A stretch of DNA of 8,520 nt from JBGTKH01 sp041744735 (GTDB lineage Bacteria; Planctomycetota; Planctomycetia; Pirellulales; Pirellulaceae), in the NCBI GenBank assembly GCA_041744735.1, contig JBGTKH010000194.1:1-8520 (forward strand), read 5' to 3'. Position numbers and translations under genes: made by a program. The notes under the pieces are model-generated. The model was given only the letters and a program-made list of their open reading frames with translations. It searched no databases and was not told the origin of the DNA. The stretch's first letter is position 1. Each line of letters starts with the position of its first letter. Shown here one piece after another: positions 7,304-8,520 of this stretch.

Positions 7304-7311
7304 TCCCTGCG

Positions 7312-7641
7312 ATGAAGCAAATCGTCGCCATCGTGAAGCCCTTCATGGCCGAAAAGGTTTTGGAGGGATTGAAGCGTGCGCCGCTGGAAGCGTTCAGCGT
7401 CCGCGAGGTGAAAGGTTACGGGCGGCAGAAGAGCTACCTGGACCAGTACGGCGACACGGAGTACTCGCTGGCGTTTCTGCCGAAGGTTGAAATCGTATTG
7501 TGGGTGGACGACGCGCGCGTCGACGAGATCGTGCGCAAGATCGTCGAACTCTCCCGCACCGGCCGCATGGGCGACGGCAAAATCTTCGTGATGCCGGTGA
7601 CGGCGTATGAGAGCGTGATCGATATCGGAGCGGAAGGGTAG
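7312..7641 (+). CDS. PII family nitrogen regulatory protein (GlnB/GlnK-like)
   Basis: A 109-residue trimeric signalling protein that senses ATP/ADP and 2-oxoglutarate and controls nitrogen transporters and enzymes. It aligns without gaps to E. coli GlnB (112 aa) over the first 90 residues. MKQIVAIVKPF opens the fold, GYGRQK (35-40) precedes the T-loop with Q39, and Tyr51, the uridylylation site, is present as in DTEYSLAFLPK. The B-loop is TGRMGDGKIFV (83-93) with K90. The C-terminus departs from the norm: the RIRTGE segment, whose Arg101 and Arg103 bind nucleotide phosphate in GlnB, is replaced by ESVIDIGAEG with no arginine. ATP binding may therefore be changed. Spacing to the ferredoxin stop is 8 nt. 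No amt, glnA or glnD is in view, so the target is unknown. Confidence 0.9.
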   Translation: MKQIVAIVKPFMAEKVLEGLKRAPLEAFSVREVKGYGRQKSYLDQYGDTEYSLAFLPKVEIVLWVDDARVDEIVRKIVELSRTGRMGDGKIFVMPVTAYESVIDIGAEG

Positions 7642-7672
7642 CGTCAATCGCGAATTCACGCGGGCCTGATTT

Positions 7673-7856
7673 GAATGACGAATGACGAAATACCCAATGA
7701 CGAAAGAATGACGAATGTCGAATGACTAATGACGAGGGAGGATTGTCGACACGCACGCATTCAACGCGGCCGTCACGTGTCCAACGACTACATTGAGCGT
7801 ATTCGTCATTCGTGCTTTGTCATTCTTTCGTCATTTGTCATTAGGAATTCGTCATT
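7673..7856. repeat. Degenerate AATGACG heptamer repeats in inverted arrangement
   Basis: The left arm (about 7673-7734) is a run of imperfect (G)AATGACG units on the plus strand; the right arm (about 7801-7856) holds the complementary CGTCATT units. A 17-nt core is perfectly complementary between 7696-7712 and 7819-7835. The 66 bp between the arms hold nothing I recognise. I recall such tracts being scattered in planctomycete intergenic regions and mistranslated as SSFVIRHSSF-like peptides, which is what one plus-strand frame gives here. It fills most of the gap between PII and the SMP-30 remnant, and no promoter is visible. Confidence 0.8.
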
Positions 7857-7872
7857 TGGCCGCCCTGTAGTC

Positions 7873-8407
7873 ATGCAGCCTCGCTTTGCACAATTGCCGT
7901 TGCCTGCAGGCATCGAACCGGACGGTGTGAAACCGGCTACGTCGCTGGCGTTTACCGAAGGGCCGGCGGTCGATGCGGATGGCACAGTGTACTTCTCCGA
8001 CATCGAAAACAACCGCATCATGAAGCTGGCCCCCGACGGGACTCGTAGCGTGTTTCGCGAGCCGAGCGGACGCACGAACGGTCAGACGTTCGATCACCAG
8101 GGGCGGCTGTATCACTGCGAAGGCGCCGAATTCAGGGCGTGTATCGTATCGACCTCGACGGCCGCGTCACTCGTATCCTCGAGCAGCCCGACATCCAACG
8201 CCCCAACGGCATCGCGGTCACGCAGGACTCATCATGTCGCCTAACGGAAATTTGAAAGGCCGCATTCCGATTTACGAAGACGTGCTCACCAACCTAGCGT
8301 TCGGCGGCCGCGACGGACGCACGTTATACATCACCGCGGGCAAGACGTTGTACACCACGCGCGCGGCGATTCCGGGGCAAGTGGCGTTTCCGAAGTGGTC
8401 GGTGTGA
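7873..8407 (+). pseudogene. SMP-30/gluconolactonase family pseudogene with internal deletions
   Basis: The remains of a six-bladed beta-propeller lactonase-like enzyme (normal length about 290-300 aa), spread over three frames. Fragment 1 starts at the ATG at 7873 and runs to about 8133: TSLAFTEGPAVDADGTVYFSD, then NGQTFDHQGRLYHCEGAEF. Fragment 2 is in the +2 frame, about 8136-8228: GVYRIDLDGRVTRILEQPDI then QRPNGIAV. Fragment 3 is in the +1 frame, about 8234-8407: MSPNGNLKGRIPIYEDVLTN then LAFGG and TLYITAGKTLY, ending at TGA 8405-8407. Between fragments 1 and 2 the family's RRVTRTD...YNSPNDLVVD...YFTDP part is missing, and between 2 and 3 the YVADN...DG.A.D..G..YV part. These are real losses, not single-base errors. 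The heptamer repeat ends 17 nt before the start codon. Confidence 0.85.
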
Positions 8408-8408
8408 A

Positions 8409-8432
8409 GTCACGTAGAGGGTCACGTAAAGG
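8409..8432 (+). repeat. 12-nt tandem repeat next to the terminal inverted repeat
   Basis: GTCACGTAGAGG (8409-8420) is followed directly by GTCACGTAAAGG (8421-8432), differing at one base. It begins 2 nt after the pseudogene's stop and overlaps the left arm of the inverted repeat by two bases. Confidence 0.7.
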
Positions 8433-8519
8433 GGTCGGGAGTCTTTTTTCAGGTCCGCGAAAATCGATTCATGAATTAGCGAGAGCTTTCCGCCGACACG
8501 AAAAAAGACGCCCGACCCC
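8431..8519. repeat. 20-bp inverted repeat enclosing 49 nt (palindromic, MITE- or REP-like element)
   Basis: GGGGTCGGGAGTCTTTTTTC (8431-8450) and GAAAAAAGACGCCCGACCCC (8500-8519) are complementary at 19 of 20 positions. The 49-nt spacer holds no ORF. The transcript would fold into a long stem, so it could also stop transcription, but arm length and spacer suggest a dispersed non-coding mobile repeat. I recall similar GGGGTCGGGAGTC...TTTTTT tracts at planctomycete gene ends. The window stops one base after the right arm, so the full extent is unknown. Confidence 0.7.
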
Positions 8520-8520
8520 G

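Noticed and set aside
7673..7856. CRISPR array
   Set aside because: The units are 7-nt, degenerate and contiguous, with no spacers of constant length and no cas genes.
7729..7872. An N-terminal extension of the SMP-30 frame reading through the heptamer repeat
   Set aside because: The CFVILSSFVIRNSSF peptide is the translation of the intergenic repeat, not part of the enzyme.

Overview
The window looks like an ordinary chromosomal stretch of a GC-rich planctomycete, probably of the Pirellulales type. The reasons are protein style and layout. A large minus-strand protein opens with a J-like module known mainly from Planctomycetes, followed by one membrane helix and a PA14-like C-terminus. There are small planctomycete-type hypothetical proteins, few Shine-Dalgarno sites, and intergenic tracts built from degenerate AATGACG heptamers. 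The assignment rests on recognition, not on a search.

Layout. Bases 1-659 (+) hold the C-terminal part of an ATE/Bpt aminoacyl-tRNA-protein transferase that runs off the left edge. A 12-helix MFS exporter follows at 683-1936 (+) and carries a fresh-looking in-frame 18-bp tandem duplication. Next are a small conserved hypothetical gene (2091-2378, +) and a 66-codon ORF (2386-2586, +) that resembles only the tail of an HNH endonuclease. The minus strand then carries an iron-containing alcohol dehydrogenase (2666-3871), coupled by 2 nt to an upstream 86-residue hypothetical gene (3874-4134), and beyond it the 783-residue J-like/TM/PA14-like protein (4276-6627). That last gene has a good sigma70-type promoter. 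A divergent intergenic region of 286 bp separates it from a plus-strand pair 8 nt apart: an adrenodoxin-type 2Fe-2S ferredoxin (6914-7303) and a PII signalling protein (7312-7641).

The right end is decayed. Heptamer repeats in inverted arrangement (7673-7856) abut the remains of an SMP-30/gluconolactonase gene (7873-8407), which has lost at least two internal segments and continues in three frames. A short 12-nt tandem repeat and a near-perfect 20-bp inverted repeat (8431-8450 / 8500-8519) end the window and look like a dispersed palindromic element.

How the genes work together. Two short co-oriented groups are likely transcription units: the 86-aa gene with the alcohol dehydrogenase, and the ferredoxin with PII. 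The second pairing is the most suggestive functional link (redox and nitrogen status), but no amt, glnA or glnD gene is present to support it. I do not see a clear undescribed multi-gene system. The main themes are gene erosion (HNH tail, SMP-30 fragments) and repeat elements.
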